Positions 17,301 to 25,461 are shown, counted from the first letter of the stretch. The stretch: DNA of 34,485 nucleotides from Candidatus Nitrotoga sp. CP45 (GCA_945874105.1 CAMCFJ010000029.1:1-34485); one strand, 5' to 3'. The notes: generated by a model from the sequence alone, not told the origin. Made by a program: numbers and translations.

Positions 17301-17710
17301 TCAACCGGGAGCATATGGTGTTGGCGGTAAGACGCGCAGTTGGGCGGTCTTCCGACATACGCCCCCGGGTACTGCACGTCGAAGATGATCCTGATATCTT
17401 TCATGTGATGCATGGCATCGTGGGAGATATGGCGGATCTCGATCACGCAGGCACGCTTGCCGAGGCGAGGAAATTACTTGAACTATGCCGTTACGATTTG
17501 GTGATTCTCGATCTCACCTTGCCGGATGGCTCGGGCCAGGAACTGTTGCCATTGTTGAATGGCGCGACGCCGCCGATCCCGGTTATGGTATTTTCAGCCA
17601 GTGAAATGGAACGGGAGGAAATCCGGGACGTGGCTTCGGCGCTGGTGAAATCCCGCACTGACAACAAGCAACTGTCAGCAACAATTAAACGACTGATCGG
17701 AGTTGAATAG
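14303..17710 (+). CDS. hybrid sensor histidine kinase (4HB-HAMP-PAS3-HisKA-HATPase-REC2)
   Basis: The 1135-residue protein spans the inner membrane twice (about residues 7-29 and 195-216), enclosing a four-helix-bundle sensor of the type found in chemoreceptors. Then come HAMP (217-269), three PAS domains (about 275-395, 415-520, 535-650), and HisKA with phospho-accepting His664 in ISTVSHELRTPLTSIRG. The HATPase domain has NLLSNAAKFSS, DQGSGIS and GTGLGLSITQAIV. Two receivers carry likely phospho-acceptors Asp945 (TLDLALPD) and Asp1070 (ILDLTLPDG). The start lacks a ribosome-binding site and is probably coupled to the small upstream frame. Two receivers and an Hpt-receiver-GGDEF protein follow almost without gaps, suggesting a phosphorelay. 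Residues 105-120 contain an 8-residue tandem duplication. Confidence 0.92.
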   Translation: MTIKSRLILFFCFMALILLGIESVALFGMSKSKAALKTVYEDRIIALDQLRDIESLILQNRLAIATSLITPTPVFITKNTENIDKNNAEIERIWEAYMATFLTLEERVMAANEERIMAAKFLGDLAKLVTQGLNPAIAALRANEIEKANRIVVEVIRPLYQAVGEGIKALGKLQLTVAKQEYEDAQSRYETVRNIVIVTAIIGLGLALWLCFLLVRAISRPLEDIVRIAKGVATGNLTQQIEVCSTNEIGQLMKAMKAIHDSLVKVIGQARDSETRTRAVLDNVDEGIIAINEGGVIETFNPAAERIFGYAGSEIIGKNVSLLMQEPSQGQRDGSLEQHQELDNLVILGVNREVVGVRKNGTHFPLECRLSEVSINSKRFVIAATRDLTAHKEAENALLCAKRDAERIAEEFSRYVYAIDQYAIVSIADASGRIIEANDNFCKISGYSRGELLGHDHRIVNSGTHPCTFFVEMWATITSGDVWHNEVCNRAKSGELYWVDSAIVPVKDENGQMACYISIRTDITKRKQAERELIRLGRALDESSNEIYVFDAQTLHFTMVNVRAQRNLDYSMDELMGLTVLDLEPNLMHEIFEQRIGPLRREEKDVVTFEVEYQRKDRSLYPIEVSMHLSAKEYPPVFVAIVQDITERKNIERMKSEFISTVSHELRTPLTSIRGSLGLVAGGVVGELPAQAKMLVDIAHKNSERLILLVNDILDMEKIEAGKMELHFKPVELMPLLHQALEANCAYGEQFNVSYELESNLPGIMVNVDANRLMQVMANLLSNAAKFSSTGNKVTVAVLVSGNRVRVEVKDQGSGISEQFRSQIFQKFAQGDSSDTRKKGGTGLGLSITQAIVEKMGGNIGFSSQPNVLTTFFIEFPIWEETVITSFGKNEEKDKRILICEDDRDIAALLRLMLEQDGQVADIAYDTQQAKQMLAQRNYAAMTLDLALPDQNGITFIRELRMDEKTANLPIVVVSARAIEGSLELNSEAYCVIDWITKPINREHMVLAVRRAVGRSSDIRPRVLHVEDDPDIFHVMHGIVGDMADLDHAGTLAEARKLLELCRYDLVILDLTLPDGSGQELLPLLNGATPPIPVMVFSASEMEREEIRDVASALVKSRTDNKQLSATIKRLIGVE

Positions 17711-17711
17711 C

Positions 17712-18113
17712 ATGGAGAAATCAGGAAAGCATTCGGTAATAGTGGTGGATGACGACAGCATGATGCGTGAGATGCTGAAGTTCATCCTGCGTAGCGAGGA
17801 TTATCCGGTTATTGGCGAAGCATCCAACGGCCAGGACGCAATCGTGTTATGTGCGAAGAAGAAGCCCGGCCTGGTGTTGCTCGATATCAATATGCCAAAA
17901 ATGGATGGTTTGCAAGCGCTGGAAGAAATTCTCAAAATTAGTCCGGCAACGATAGTGCTGATGGTGAGTGCCGAGGCAACAATGGATAAAGTAAGTGAGG
18001 CGATAGAAAGAGGGGCAGCTGGATTCGTGGTTAAGCCGCTTAATTCTGCCACCGTTCTGGATAAGATAGCGATGTGTATCAAGAGAAAAGGACAGCAATG
18101 GCAGACAAGTTGA
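17712..18113 (+). CDS. stand-alone CheY-like response regulator
   Basis: This 133-residue single receiver domain has the acidic pocket VVDDDSMMRE (residues 11-20), phospho-acceptor Asp58 (LVLLDINMPKMDG), the switch serine in LMVSAEA and the lysine of VVKPLN. The ATG at 17712 was chosen over the TTG at 17703; it starts 2 nt after the kinase stop. There is no output domain, so it probably acts as a phosphate carrier or sink, or by protein binding. It overlaps the next gene by 16 nt. The order suggests that it works with the hybrid kinase upstream. Confidence 0.88.
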   Translation: MEKSGKHSVIVVDDDSMMREMLKFILRSEDYPVIGEASNGQDAIVLCAKKKPGLVLLDINMPKMDGLQALEEILKISPATIVLMVSAEATMDKVSEAIERGAAGFVVKPLNSATVLDKIAMCIKRKGQQWQTS

Positions 18114-18487
18114 CGCGAATTTTGTATGTGGAAGATGAACCGGATATCCAGATGGTGGCGCGACTCGCCTTGGAAGCGCTGGGTGGTTTCACCGTGGAGA
18201 TATGCAGTTCGGGCGATGAGGCTCTGCAACGGGCACCCGGATTCCAACCACAGTTATTTTTGCTGGATGTGATGATGCCGGGTATGGATGGGCCAAGCAC
18301 ACTCAAGATGCTGCGTGCATTGCCTCAATTTTGCAACACGCCGGCAATTTTCATGACGGCCAAGGTTCAGCCGGGTGAGGTTGCTGGCTACAAAGCGCTC
18401 GGGGCAGTCGATGTCATTCCCAAGCCTTTCGATCCGATGACCCTGGCAAGCAGGGTGCAGGATATATGGGATCGTTGTCATGGCTGA
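18098..18487 (+). CDS. stand-alone response regulator receiver
   Basis: The 129-residue receiver starts at the ATG at 18098, preceded by AAAGGA. The acidic pair lies in ILYVEDEPDIQ (residues 8-18), phospho-acceptor Asp57 in LFLLDVMMPGMDG, threonine in IFMTAKV, and lysine in PKPFDP. No output domain is present. It overlaps the previous receiver gene by 16 nt and the following diguanylate cyclase gene by 8 nt, so all are in one tightly packed transcription unit. A likely role is phosphate transfer between kinase and cyclase, but the target is not visible. Confidence 0.87.
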   Translation: MADKLTRILYVEDEPDIQMVARLALEALGGFTVEICSSGDEALQRAPGFQPQLFLLDVMMPGMDGPSTLKMLRALPQFCNTPAIFMTAKVQPGEVAGYKALGAVDVIPKPFDPMTLASRVQDIWDRCHG

Positions 18488-20150
18488 TGCAAATGAACTG
18501 CAAGCTCAACTAAAAATTCTATGCGATGCTTACGCCGCACAATTGCCTGAAAAAATGAAACAGCTCGAACAGGCGTGGGAGCAGTTACCCCTGGATAGTT
18601 GGGATGAAGAAGGTTTTCAAACCTTGCACCGCATGGTGCATAGCCTGACCGGATCGGGAAAGACCTTCGGATTTTCCTTGCTCAGTGATGTGGCGCGCAA
18701 TCTGGAAGATCATTTCAAGCAGCTTGCACAAGCAAAAACCACATTGAATGAACAACAGCGTAGTCACATCCAGGGGCTAATGAGCGAACTGCATCAAGCA
18801 ACCCTGCACCGGGATGCTCCGGTTGGCGATCAGACCGGACTAACCGCGGTGGTGCCACTCAGCCAGAGTTTGGCTGGTTCTAAACATATTTTTGTGGTGG
18901 ACGACGATCATGAACAAGCAGAAGAACTGAAAGTTCAACTCTGTTACTTTGGCTATGAAGTGAGCGTATTTAGCAACCTGGCGGATTTTCGGCTTGCCAT
19001 GCAGGCTAACCCGGACGTCACGGTGCTGATAGATATCAACTTTCCGGAGGATAGCCAGGGAGGCGTTCAAGCTATAAAAGAAATTCAACAGGGGCGGGAT
19101 ATTCCACTCACTGTCATTTTTTTATCGGCGCATAACGAATTTGATGCAAGATTGGAAGCGGTACGCGCTGGCAGCATTGCCTATTTAAGTAAACCGGTGA
19201 ACATCGGCAACTTGATTGATAAGCTTGATAACTTGACTTCGACTCTGTCGTCTGCGCCTTATAAAGTCTTGGTCGTTGATGATTCGGAATCACTTTCTAC
19301 CTATTACGCTATATTGCTGGAGCAGGCCGGAATGGTGGTGAAGGTAGTCAATAACCCGCTTGACGTGATGGTTCCACTTCTTGAGTTCACTCCCGACCTG
19401 ATCTTGCTCGATATTTATATGCCGGAATGCAATGGCTTGGAACTGGCCAAGGTGATTCGACAGCTTGATATTTTCGTCAGCATCCCTATCGTGTTTCTTT
19501 CTGCCGAAAGTGATCTTGACAAGCAACTTTTTGCCATAGGTTTGGGAGGGGATGATTTTCTTACCAAGCCTATACAGCCACAACATCTGATTTCTTCCGT
19601 AACCAGCCGAATCCAGCGCTCCCTCATTCTGCGTTCTTTCATGGTGCGCGACAGCCTGACCGGATTGCTCAACCATACCGCCATCCAGGATCAGCTGGTT
19701 CTTGAAGTGGCACGTGCAAAAAGACAGGAGACGTCACTAGCCTTTGCGATGGTTGACATTGACCACTTCAAGCAGGTAAACGATACCTATGGCCATCCGG
19801 CCGGGGATCGTGTGATCAAGAGCCTCTCGCGTCTGCTCAAGCAGCGCCTGCGCGAGACGGACGTGGTTGGGCGCTATGGTGGCGAAGAATTCGCGGTAAT
19901 CCTGAACAATACCGATGGGGTAGCTGCAGTGAAAGTGTTTGATACCATTCGCAAAAGTTTTTCACAGTTGCAACATTTCGCGGATGGAAAAGAATTCTCC
20001 GTTACATTCAGCTGCGGAATTGCTGATGTTCTCTGCTTTAACGATTCCCCGAAACTGGGCGATGCGGCGGACAAGGCTCTTTATAAAGCCAAGCACTTCG
20101 GGCGCGATCAGGTGGTGCTGGCTAATGATCCTGCGGCTACGCGTCTATAG
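18480..20150 (+). CDS. Hpt-REC-REC-GGDEF diguanylate cyclase
   Basis: The 556-residue cytoplasmic protein would make cyclic di-GMP under control of a phosphorelay. An N-terminal Hpt domain (about residues 10-105) has the phospho-histidine His54 in MVHSLTGSGKTFGF. The first receiver (about 135-250) has Asp185, and the second (about 258-375) has Asp311 in LILLDIYMPECNG. A C-terminal GGDEF domain carries an active GGEEF at 467-471, the substrate region FAMVDIDHFKQVNDTYGHPA, and an intact inhibitory-site RETD (458-461), five residues before GGEEF. It resembles PleD with an added Hpt. The Hpt could accept phosphate from the two receivers of the hybrid kinase. Confidence 0.93.
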   Translation: MADANELQAQLKILCDAYAAQLPEKMKQLEQAWEQLPLDSWDEEGFQTLHRMVHSLTGSGKTFGFSLLSDVARNLEDHFKQLAQAKTTLNEQQRSHIQGLMSELHQATLHRDAPVGDQTGLTAVVPLSQSLAGSKHIFVVDDDHEQAEELKVQLCYFGYEVSVFSNLADFRLAMQANPDVTVLIDINFPEDSQGGVQAIKEIQQGRDIPLTVIFLSAHNEFDARLEAVRAGSIAYLSKPVNIGNLIDKLDNLTSTLSSAPYKVLVVDDSESLSTYYAILLEQAGMVVKVVNNPLDVMVPLLEFTPDLILLDIYMPECNGLELAKVIRQLDIFVSIPIVFLSAESDLDKQLFAIGLGGDDFLTKPIQPQHLISSVTSRIQRSLILRSFMVRDSLTGLLNHTAIQDQLVLEVARAKRQETSLAFAMVDIDHFKQVNDTYGHPAGDRVIKSLSRLLKQRLRETDVVGRYGGEEFAVILNNTDGVAAVKVFDTIRKSFSQLQHFADGKEFSVTFSCGIADVLCFNDSPKLGDAADKALYKAKHFGRDQVVLANDPAATRL

Positions 20151-20319
20151 TGAAAGCGCGCGTCTGGCCACATCAGCCAGGTTTTGCGCTAACTTTGTAT
20201 CTTTGAGAATAGTGCAGTCAGCATCGGTAACCGGATGCCCTAAAGATTTTAGTGATATCGCCGTTACATGGTCATAACAATAAAAATCAGAATGTCAATT
20301 CAACCAAAGGAGGAACGTT

Positions 20320-20394
20320 ATGAAATTTAAAAAATACTTTGCACAGTTGCGTAGCTGGGGGCAAGAAGTATTCTTAATGTACCAGCAGCATTAG
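20320..20394 (+). CDS. possible 24-residue peptide with near-perfect ribosome-binding site
   Basis: AAAGGAGGAACGTT stands directly before ATG, one of the best ribosome-binding sites in the window. The frame reads MKFKKYFAQLRSWGQEVFLM, then YQQH, and stops with TAG. The basic and aromatic N-terminus could be the start of a longer gene that has been broken. No known family is recognised. It is either a real small peptide or the 5' remnant of a decayed gene. Confidence 0.3.
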   Translation: MKFKKYFAQLRSWGQEVFLMYQQH

Positions 20395-20643
20395 TAGCAC
20401 CCGAAACGAGAGGCAGCGCATTTTTATACGGTAATGTGTGTTGATCGCCGTTCACACTACCCAAAATTCCGTTTACATGCGATCTTCCTTCAGGCAGTGC
20501 CTTAATCATGGCCAGCCACTTTACGTTTTACTCTTGGCTCAACCTGTTATTTAGTCAATCGCCTGCACGGAGTTGGATTCTTTAAATATCAGGACACTAA
20601 ATCAATGAAATATTTGAACGTAAATGTAACTAATGTTTTTTAT

Positions 20644-20672
20644 TTGAATAAATATGATACTTATTGTAATAA
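20644..20672 (+). promoter_or_regulatory. candidate promoter for the HTH-receiver gene
   Basis: TTGAAT at 20644-20649 and TAATAA at 20667-20672 are separated by 17 nt in very AT-rich DNA about 75 bp before the chosen start. In such AT-rich sequence, chance matches are common; a second candidate pair (TTGTAA with GATTAT) overlaps it. Confidence 0.3.
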
Positions 20673-20747
20673 CAATGATACTATTTGATTATCGAATTTT
20701 ATAAAATGTACTTTTTTTCCTTGTTCAATCACACCAAAGATTCGGCC

Positions 20748-21455
20748 ATGACTCATTACAAGCAGGTTCCGAAGACGTTTTGTACAACACGCGAGGCAGC
20801 AGAACTTCTGTCCGTATCGTTGCGCACGGCACAAAAGTGGACAGAATCTGGTCTGCTCAAAGCTTGGAAAACAAACGGCGGTCATCGCCGTATTACGCGC
20901 CAATCTATTGAACACCTAATCAATAATCCCTCTGCGCGCGAATATTCCACAGAAGACTTTTCGACGAAAATTACGGACGTTTCTGTAGAGGCCGCTCCGC
21001 TAAAAAATTTTAATATCCTGGTAGTCGAAGATGACCCGACCTTACTTCTACTCTACGAGTTCAAGCTTAGCAGCTGGCAAATGAAAGCCAAAATTCGGAC
21101 TGCTAGCAACGGTTATGAGGCGCTTATCGACATTGGTCACGAGAAGCCGGATATCCTGATTACTGACCTGCAGATGCCTGGCATGGATGGTTTTTTCATG
21201 CTGAATACCATCTGCAGCACGCCTGATCTGGCAGATATGGCCGTTATTGTCGTGAGCGGCCTCGACCAGAAAGAAATCGCCCGTCGCGGCAAGCTACCCG
21301 ATGGCATTCCCATTTTGTCTAAACCTATTCCATTCGACAGATTGCGTGACATCGTCGAGCAGGTAGCAGTTAAGCGCCAAGAGGCCAGGAGCAAGGGTAA
21401 AAATAGTCAAACTAAAGATACACAACAGTTAGCTGCTGCCGTAGTGCTTAAATAA
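20748..21455 (+). CDS. response regulator with N-terminal excisionase-type HTH and C-terminal receiver
   Basis: The 235-residue product has a MerR/excisionase-like winged helix (residues about 11-58: TTREAAELLSVSLRTAQKWT, then GLLKAWKTNGGHRRIT). A receiver follows from about residue 87, with acidic VVEDDP at 92-97, phospho-acceptor Asp140 in ILITDLQMPGMDG, serine in VVSGLD and lysine in LSKPIP. A charged tail ends the protein. The order is the reverse of the usual receiver-then-HTH layout. I chose the ATG at 20748 because similar HTH modules start close to it; in-frame ATG codons further upstream (20706, 20685) lie in AT-rich leader. It probably binds DNA when phosphorylated; its target genes are unknown. 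Confidence 0.85.
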   Translation: MTHYKQVPKTFCTTREAAELLSVSLRTAQKWTESGLLKAWKTNGGHRRITRQSIEHLINNPSAREYSTEDFSTKITDVSVEAAPLKNFNILVVEDDPTLLLLYEFKLSSWQMKAKIRTASNGYEALIDIGHEKPDILITDLQMPGMDGFFMLNTICSTPDLADMAVIVVSGLDQKEIARRGKLPDGIPILSKPIPFDRLRDIVEQVAVKRQEARSKGKNSQTKDTQQLAAAVVLK

Positions 21456-21481
21456 TTAACAGACATAATCAAGGAACGTTT

Positions 21482-22630
21482 ATGAGCAATCACCCTAAAA
21501 TTCTTTTAGTTGAAGATGACGATTTTTCAGTCGTTTTTGTAATGGAAGTTCTTGCATCGGAATATGAGGTGCTGCATGTTGAAACTGGACAAGCAGCCTT
21601 GGATTCCATTAAAAATGATCTTCCGGATTTGGTGCTGCTCGATGTCAATATGCCAGGGATGACGGGCTACGAAGTCTGTCGGGCTCTGCGTGACGATGAC
21701 GATATAGGCGCCTTGCCAGTCATTTTTCTTTCAGGCTTGGCCAGCGATGAGGAACGTTTGGCCGGATATGAAGCAGGCGGCGATGATTACCTGACCAAGC
21801 CCGCATCGGCCGATGAGTTGCGTTCCAAAATCAAACTCCAGTTAGCAATTCAAGCTGAACGTAGTCGCCTTAAGGCAGATCTTTCCAGCGCCTTCTCCAC
21901 GGCCATGACGGCGATGTCCAGCACTGCAGAAATTGGCGTTGCACTCCAGTTTTTGCGGACAAGCTTTACCTGTTCCACTTACGCTGTTCTGTGCCACGAA
22001 GTGCTGAACACACTCAGTTCTTATGGTTTGGAGGCGAGCGTGCAGATTCGTGGTCAGCAGGGGGGGATGTCTATTGGTGCCAATGGCCCCTGTTCGCCGC
22101 TGGAGGAGTCTGTACTCACCAATATGTCCAAGAATGGCCGCCTGTTTGAATTCGCATCGCGTACCTCCTGTAGCTATGATCATGTCACTATCATCGTTAA
22201 AAGTGTAGCTCGCGATAACCCTGAAAGTCATGGGCGCATGAAAGATAACCTTGCCATGGTGGCCGAAGGAGCAGATGCGCGCATCGTTGCGTTGGACAGC
22301 GGTGCAGCCTTGGCCAAACAGCACGCAGCGCTCACACAACTAACTGCGAGTACCAGCAAGGCGCTACAGAGTATTGAGCGGCGCCATCGTGAGCAGGGAA
22401 TAAAAAACAACCAAATATTTCAGGAGCTGCAGGAGCGTTTCGATTCTTCGATGCTGTCCATAGGCATCACCGAATCACAGGAAGAGGAGCTGGCACAATT
22501 GCTCCTGAGCGCAGCTGGCAAAGCAAGAGCGCTGTTCAATGAAGGCTTGGAGACTAGCGCACACATGGGCGACATTCTCAGGCAGCTTGAGAATGTAGGC
22601 AATCTTACCAGCACGAAATGTACTACCTGA
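21482..22630 (+). CDS. response regulator with an unrecognised C-terminal region
   Basis: The receiver covers residues 1-120: acidic EDDDF at 11-15, phospho-acceptor Asp54 in LVLLDVNMPGMTG, serine in IFLSGLA, and lysine in YLTKPAS. The other 260 residues are not an output domain I know. Residues about 125-150 look like a helical linker. About 155-290 form a mixed domain with several cysteines (SFTCSTYAVLCHEVLNTLSS and FASRTSCSYDHVTIIVKS) that could be a distant GAF-like or sensor fold. About 295-382 are mostly helical and charged (ALQSIERRHREQGIKNNQIF). It starts 26 nt after the HTH-receiver gene and precedes cheY, so a chemotaxis-linked adaptor, phosphatase or sink role is possible (inference). 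Confidence 0.85.
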   Translation: MSNHPKILLVEDDDFSVVFVMEVLASEYEVLHVETGQAALDSIKNDLPDLVLLDVNMPGMTGYEVCRALRDDDDIGALPVIFLSGLASDEERLAGYEAGGDDYLTKPASADELRSKIKLQLAIQAERSRLKADLSSAFSTAMTAMSSTAEIGVALQFLRTSFTCSTYAVLCHEVLNTLSSYGLEASVQIRGQQGGMSIGANGPCSPLEESVLTNMSKNGRLFEFASRTSCSYDHVTIIVKSVARDNPESHGRMKDNLAMVAEGADARIVALDSGAALAKQHAALTQLTASTSKALQSIERRHREQGIKNNQIFQELQERFDSSMLSIGITESQEEELAQLLLSAAGKARALFNEGLETSAHMGDILRQLENVGNLTSTKCTT

Positions 22631-22710
22631 CGGACGATATTCTTTAAGTTGGGGCAGCGATGAAACAGGTTTTTAACATTGAAGATTGAAGCATAAAAAA
22701 GGGTACGTTT

Positions 22711-23076
22711 ATGGCCAAAATAATTCTTGCTGTTGATGATTCTGCGTCCATCCGTCAGATGGTTTCCTTTACGCTCAAGAGCTCCGGCTATGAGGTAGTC
22801 GAAGGCGTTGATGGTATGGATGGACTGGAAAAGGCAAAAGGAAGGACATTTAATCTGATCCTGACAGATCAGAACATGCCGCGCATGGATGGACTGACGC
22901 TGGTGAAATCGCTGCGTGCCCTGCCGCAATATGCCACCACCCCGGTTCTGATGCTGACCACTGAATCATCGGCTGAGATGAAAGCCCAGGGCAAAGAGGC
23001 CGGTGCCACTGGTTGGCTGGTAAAACCATTTGACCCGATGAAGCTGCTTGAGCTGGTTAAAAAGGTGATTGGCTAA
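22711..23076 (+). CDS. cheY: chemotaxis response regulator CheY
   Basis: This 121-residue single receiver is very close to canonical CheY. It has AVDDSASIRQ with the acidic pair at 9-10, phospho-acceptor Asp53 in LILTDQNMPRMDG, the switch threonines in MLTTES, a conserved lysine in WLVKPFDP and the ending KLLELVKKVIG. Phosphorylated by CheA, it would bind the switch of a flagellar motor, or a twitching apparatus, neither of which is encoded here. cheA follows after 64 nt, which supports the name over the other receivers in the window. Confidence 0.92.
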   Translation: MAKIILAVDDSASIRQMVSFTLKSSGYEVVEGVDGMDGLEKAKGRTFNLILTDQNMPRMDGLTLVKSLRALPQYATTPVLMLTTESSAEMKAQGKEAGATGWLVKPFDPMKLLELVKKVIG

Positions 23077-23140
23077 TTAAGGCCGGATTTTTAACTTATA
23101 TGCTTCCAATTTCCAGTTTAATCCTACTAATGGAGGTGCC

Positions 23141-25417
23141 ATGTCCTTCGACATGACCCAGTTCTATCAAGTGTTCTTTGAGGAAACTCAAGAGCACCTG
23201 ACAAATATGGAGGCACTTCTGCTCGAACTGGATATTGCCGATCCGGATACTGAGCAGCTTAATGCGATTTTTCGCGCTGCTCACTCAATAAAGGGGTCTG
23301 GCGGTACCTTTGGGTTTACTGACCTGGCGCAAGTCACTCATATTCTTGAGAATCTTCTCGATCGCATCCGAAAAGGCGAGTTAACGTTGAAGATCGAAAT
23401 GATTGATGCCTTTCTCGCTGCGGGTGATGTGCTGAAAATGTTGCTGGCATGTCATCGCGGCAACGGTGTCGCTAACATGGAAGAGGTAGAGGCGATCTGT
23501 GCGCGACTCAAGCAGTTGACCAATGACGAGTCCAAGCCCGAACCGGAAAGTACCATTGCAGCTGACAACACAGCTCACACCCCGACGACTACACCTGCTT
23601 CAGTCCCCGCCGCGCTTCCTGCCGGTACTTGGGAGGTAAGCTTTGACCTCGACCAGAATTCTTCAGATGCCTTGGTGACAATAGAAAATCTGTTGATCGA
23701 GATGGCGCAGAACTGCTCAGCCGAGTTACTTGAGTGTTTGAGCGAACAGGGGGGCGCCGACAAATCCACCTGCCGCATTTCGTTGGGCGAGGATGTTGAT
23801 GTTGATTGGGTGCGCGGCTTGCTTGAGTTCGTTGCGCGCAGTGACAGTATCAGGTTTAAATGTATCGGCGATGACAGCGATAAAGTTGACGATGGTGCAT
23901 ATGGATTATTCAGTGATGATGATGCCGTCAGTAAAGCGGATACCGCCGCTGCTGCCGACGATAGTGATGGCTACGGACTTTTTGATGATTTCGTCATGCC
24001 CAATGAGGCACCTGGAGGCAAACCCCCCGCTGTGACTGCTGGCAGCGAAGGGGATGGCTACGGTTTTTTTGTAGACATCCCCGCACCCGATTCTGAGCCA
24101 GAGCTGACAGCCACTGTCAAGGCAGCCATGCCAAAGTCCGCCAGCGCGACTGATGCAACGGTGGCCAATCCTGATTCTGAAGATCGACGCAAGGCACCTC
24201 GCGCAGGCAGTGCAAGCACCGATACCTCGATCCGCGTTGGCATAGATAAAGTTGATCAACTCATCAACCTGGTCGGCGAACTGGTGATTACCCAAGCCAT
24301 GCTGACTCAGTCCGCGCAGGGTGTGGATGCGATACTGTTTGAGCGCTTGTTCAGTGGTCTCGGCCAATTGGAGCGCAACACCCGAGACCTGCAAGAGTCG
24401 GTCATGTCCATACGCATGATGCCGATGTCTGTTGTTTTCTCACGCTTCCCGCGCGTGATCCGCGACCTGTCACAAAAGCTCGGAAAGAAAGTTGAGCTAA
24501 AAACAATGGGCGAGAGCACAGAGCTTGATAAGGGGCTGATCGAACGGATCACTGATCCGCTCACCCACCTGATCCGGAATAGCCTCGACCACGGCATCGA
24601 AATGCCCGAGGATCGTATTGCCAAGGGCAAGCAGCCTACCGGCACGATTACCCTCAAGGCCTATCAGCAAAGTGGCAATATCGTGATCGAGGTCGGTGAC
24701 GATGGTGCTGGCTTGAACCGTTCAAAAATTCTCGCGAAGGCTCAGGAGCGAGGCCTGCCGGTGCATGACCAGATGACCGACGCTGAAGTCTGGATGTTGA
24801 TTTTCGAGGCTGGATTCTCCACCGCCGACCAGATCACCGAGGTCTCCGGCCGTGGCGTGGGCATGGACGTTGTCAAGCGCAACATTACTGGAATGGGCGG
24901 TCGTGTCGAGATCGAATCCGTTATGGGTGTCGGCACGCGCATGACCGTGCGCTTGCCGCTTACCCTTGCCATCCTTGATGGTATGTCGGTTGCGGTGGGT
25001 CAGGAAACCTACATTATTCCGCTGGGCTATGTTATCGAATCACTACAGGCCAGCCGCGACATGATCAAGAGCATGTCGGGCATTGAGCGAATGATTCAGG
25101 TGCGCGGCGAGTATCTGCCGGTAATTGCGCTCTATGAACTATTCAGTATCCCCGGTTCATTAACGCATCTGGACGAAGGAATCATGGTGATCCTTGAGTC
25201 AGACGGTTACAAGGTCGCCCTGTTTATAGATGCGCTGGTTGGGCAGCATCAGGTAGTGATCAAGAGTCTGGAAGCGAACTATCGGAAAGTCGCAGGCATA
25301 GGCGGTGCCACCATTATGGGGGATGGTCATGTCGCGCTGATTCTTGACGTTTCCTCGCTCGTCCGGATGGCGCGCGCCACGGCATCCGATACCAAACACA
25401 TCGTGCAGGCTGCATAG
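23141..25417 (+). CDS. cheA: chemotaxis histidine kinase CheA
   Basis: The 758-residue kinase begins with an Hpt (P1) domain whose phospho-histidine is His48 in [18 protein letters not shown] domain at about 165-245 starts [10 protein letters not shown]. An acidic linker (about 248-365) contains three copies of a D-G-(A/Y)-Y/G-G-L/F-F motif at about 251-257, 276-281 and 305-310. Dimerisation domain P3 ([18 protein letters not shown]), ATP-binding P4 ([34 protein letters not shown]) and a CheW-like P5 domain (from [20 protein letters not shown]) follow. GGAGGTG precedes the ATG. It receives receptor signals through CheW and phosphorylates CheY and CheB, all encoded nearby. Confidence 0.96.
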   Translation: MSFDMTQFYQVFFEETQEHLTNMEALLLELDIADPDTEQLNAIFRAAHSIKGSGGTFGFTDLAQVTHILENLLDRIRKGELTLKIEMIDAFLAAGDVLKMLLACHRGNGVANMEEVEAICARLKQLTNDESKPEPESTIAADNTAHTPTTTPASVPAALPAGTWEVSFDLDQNSSDALVTIENLLIEMAQNCSAELLECLSEQGGADKSTCRISLGEDVDVDWVRGLLEFVARSDSIRFKCIGDDSDKVDDGAYGLFSDDDAVSKADTAAAADDSDGYGLFDDFVMPNEAPGGKPPAVTAGSEGDGYGFFVDIPAPDSEPELTATVKAAMPKSASATDATVANPDSEDRRKAPRAGSASTDTSIRVGIDKVDQLINLVGELVITQAMLTQSAQGVDAILFERLFSGLGQLERNTRDLQESVMSIRMMPMSVVFSRFPRVIRDLSQKLGKKVELKTMGESTELDKGLIERITDPLTHLIRNSLDHGIEMPEDRIAKGKQPTGTITLKAYQQSGNIVIEVGDDGAGLNRSKILAKAQERGLPVHDQMTDAEVWMLIFEAGFSTADQITEVSGRGVGMDVVKRNITGMGGRVEIESVMGVGTRMTVRLPLTLAILDGMSVAVGQETYIIPLGYVIESLQASRDMIKSMSGIERMIQVRGEYLPVIALYELFSIPGSLTHLDEGIMVILESDGYKVALFIDALVGQHQVVIKSLEANYRKVAGIGGATIMGDGHVALILDVSSLVRMARATASDTKHIVQAA

Positions 25418-25461
25418 TCGCGCACCCTGATTTTAAAAACCTTACATTCGAGGAGAGCCGC

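Larger units (their letters stand above)
20151..20747. other. 597-bp gap with little coding capacity
   Basis: Only a 24-codon frame with a strong ribosome-binding site (20320-20394) stands out. The sequence from about 20395 to 20560 has stretches that look protein-like in broken frames (for example VPAALVAPETRGSAFLYGNV), so it may be remnants of a lost gene, but I cannot name it. The last 150 bp is strongly AT-rich and probably holds the promoter of the following HTH-receiver gene. Confidence 0.45.

Noticed and set aside
22460-22620. Helical end of the receiver-plus-unknown-domain protein as a CheZ-like phosphatase
   Set aside because: I could not find the catalytic D-x-x-x-Q pattern of CheZ, so only a general helical description is justified.
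22631-22710. Sigma-28 flagellar promoter before cheY
   Set aside because: TTAAGTT and GCGATGAA are present but separated by only about 5 nt, far too short for that promoter class.
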